A DNA stretch of 7,588 nucleotides from Planctomycetaceae bacterium (lineage in GTDB: Bacteria > Planctomycetota > Planctomycetia > Pirellulales > Pirellulaceae). Shown here piece after piece: positions 6,486 through 7,588 of the stretch; positions within the stretch are counted from its first letter, which is position 1; every line of letters begins with the position of its first letter. The position numbers were made by a program, and so were the translations under genes. Under the pieces are notes generated by a model that made no database searches, was not told the origin of the DNA, and saw only the letters and a list, made by a program, of their open reading frames with translations. The stretch covers positions 1 to 7,588 of the forward strand of contig JABHUV010000055.1 in assembly GCA_018658605.1 (NCBI GenBank). Reading direction: 5' to 3'.

Positions 6486-7588
6486 TTAGGGAATAAATCT
6501 AAACTCATTGCTATTGAGCATGATCCACCGTAAATCGGCGAATCCAGCTTTCACATTCGCAGCCTCGGTTATAATTTGTTGACCTGAGTCAATTTCTGCC
6601 TCAGTCGGGTTTCGAGTGTATATCTCGTGGTACGCCAGCGTAATTGCTTTGACAAGTTGCGGCTTGGGACCCACTAATAATGAATGGGCCGGTTCCAAAT
6701 CTCCAACTCGAGACGCTTCATGGGTTAAGCGGCCATTCAACATCATTAGCGACTGCCGCATCGTTGGTGTGTCATCACGCTTTTCGCCTAAATCCGCACG
6801 AGATGGTTGGCCAAAAACACGCACAAAATGTCCGTCGCGTGCCGGTGTTGCCATTCTTAGTGAAGAACTAAAACGTGGATTATCGTCCACTGTACGAGTG
6901 ATTGTCTTTGTCTCATATTTCATACCTGGGCGAGCTTTGGTGGGCTGTTGCATCGCCATGCGTTCCGCTTCAAGCTCTTCTGCAGATTTGGCAACCATTT
7001 CGTCTAACGACACCTCATCATCCTGCATTAACAACGCATCAAAATCAAGTTCGATGGCCTCTTCTAAACGATAGGCACTGCCCGAGTTATTTTTCATCTG
7101 GCTGTTTTGGTTTTCCATTGTCTTGACAGGTGCTTCGCCCGATAAATCCTGAACATCTGCATTGGCCACAGTATCAGCGGCGTTGTCCTCGCCAGCCTTT
7201 ACAAGAATACGAACCTGCTCTTGATAAACTCGCTCGTTCTGACCAGGGCTGTGTTTAACGGCAAACAAATGTCCGGCTGTTACGATCGAGTCATAAAGCG
7301 ATTCACTTATCATGCGACGCATTGGATTAGCAAGAAATGCAACTTCTAAGGCTTCCTGCTCTATAGTGTCGACACCGAAGGGAGCCTGTTTTTGCTGGTA
7401 CACGTCTGATAAGGCAATCATTTTCACTAATGACTTAAAGCTATAACCGTGGGCAACAAATTCATCCGCAAGAAATGCAAGCGTCTCAGGGTGGCTAGCT
7501 GGATTGTCTCCTCGAAAATCGTCAACAGGTTCTACAAACCCACGTCCAACCATCTTCTTCCAAACTCGATTTACAAATGATTCTGCAA
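6486..7588 (-). CDS. PSD1 (DUF1553) domain protein, C-terminal part, 5' end cut by window
   Basis: The frame enters at the right edge as AESFVNRVWKK and continues into MVGRGFVEPVDDF, so the Met at 7553 is internal and the true start lies outside. At least 366 residues are visible, ending in TAA. Diagnostic PSD1/DUF1553 (Pfam PF07587) segments are, in order: NRVWKKMVGRGFVEPVDDFR, SHPETLAFLADEFV, SFKSLVKMIALSDVYQ, RRMISESLYDSIVTAG, FSSSLRMATPARDGHFVRVFGQ, MMLNGRLTHEA, and the terminal IYTRNPTEAEI ... FADLRWIMLNSNEFRF. In this family the missing N-terminal half usually carries PSCyt2 (DUF1549), sometimes with a cytochrome-c-like PSCyt1 domain with CxxCH, but neither can be checked here. About 120 acidic and polar residues sit between the SIVTAG and FSSSLR segments (listed separately). 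The DUF1501 gene follows after 72 bases. The molecular function is not established; export is expected from the family. Confidence 0.95.
   Translation of the reverse strand, partial: AESFVNRVWKKMVGRGFVEPVDDFRGDNPASHPETLAFLADEFVAHGYSFKSLVKMIALSDVYQQKQAPFGVDTIEQEALEVAFLANPMRRMISESLYDSIVTAGHLFAVKHSPGQNERVYQEQVRILVKAGEDNAADTVANADVQDLSGEAPVKTMENQNSQMKNNSGSAYRLEEAIELDFDALLMQDDEVSLDEMVAKSAEELEAERMAMQQPTKARPGMKYETKTITRTVDDNPRFSSSLRMATPARDGHFVRVFGQPSRADLGEKRDDTPTMRQSLMMLNGRLTHEASRVGDLEPAHSLLVGPKPQLVKAITLAYHEIYTRNPTEAEIDSGQQIITEAANVKAGFADLRWIMLNSNEFRFIP
6879..7241 (-). other. Acidic/polar insert region within the PSD1 protein
   Basis: Counting from the internal Met at 7553, residues about 105-225 lie between two conserved PSD1 blocks. 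They contain a polar Asn/Asp/Gln-rich part (about 120-157), then a likely helical acidic part (YRLEEAIELDFDALL at 161-175, DEVSLDEM, AEELEAERMAM), and finally a Thr/Arg-rich link into the FSSSLR block. The regular pattern of LEEAIELDFDALL suggests a structured element rather than random filler. It may be normal for a PSD1 subfamily. The boundaries are approximate. Confidence 0.5.

Noticed and set aside
6616..7074. A 152-codon plus-strand open frame antisense to the PSD1 gene
   Set aside because: It lies wholly within a well-supported PSD1 coding region, has Ser/Arg-rich composition typical of an antisense shadow, and shows no family motif.
7551..7553. Met codon at 7553 as the start of the PSD1 gene
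   Set aside because: The frame stays open to the window edge and the upstream residues (AESFVNRVWKK) match the conserved PSD1 block, so this Met is internal.

Overview
The window looks like a piece of a Planctomycetota chromosome of moderate GC (judged by eye; lineage not determined further). The main clue is a PSD1 (DUF1553) gene directly followed by a DUF1501 gene, a pairing amplified in planctomycetes. The two large exported TPR-type proteins and the weak or absent Shine-Dalgarno in front of one of them fit the same phylum.

All coding capacity is on the minus strand, so the genes are read from right to left. (1) 7588-6486 is the C-terminal part of a PSD1/DUF1553 protein whose start lies beyond the right edge. 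(2) 6413-5160 is a complete DUF1501 protein with a twin-arginine type N-terminus. Its ATG start is fixed by a clear AGGAG, and a perfect 13-bp inverted repeat lies inside the gene. (3) 5030-2559 is an exported 823-residue protein with TPR arrays at both ends and a beta-rich middle that appears to hold two diverged copies of a surface-protein-like module. (4) 2457 to the left edge is a second exported helical-repeat protein, open for 819 codons without a stop and cut off by the window. It fills the left third of the sequence.

The gaps are short (72, 129 and 101 bases). The 129-base gap holds an imperfect stem-loop that could end the PSD1-DUF1501 transcript. The 101-base gap holds a smaller hairpin. 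The simplest reading is two consecutive transcription units, PSD1-DUF1501 and TPR-TPR, although read-through into one four-gene unit cannot be excluded. All three visible N-termini carry export signals (one Tat-like, two Sec-like), so the locus probably serves the periplasm or cell envelope. The biochemical role of PSD1 and DUF1501 proteins is not established, and a joint function with the TPR proteins is inference from position only.

No RNA genes, mobile elements, CRISPR arrays or plus-strand genes could be supported. The points most worth following are the TPR-beta-beta-TPR architecture, the intragenic perfect inverted repeat, and the acidic insert in the PSD1 protein.
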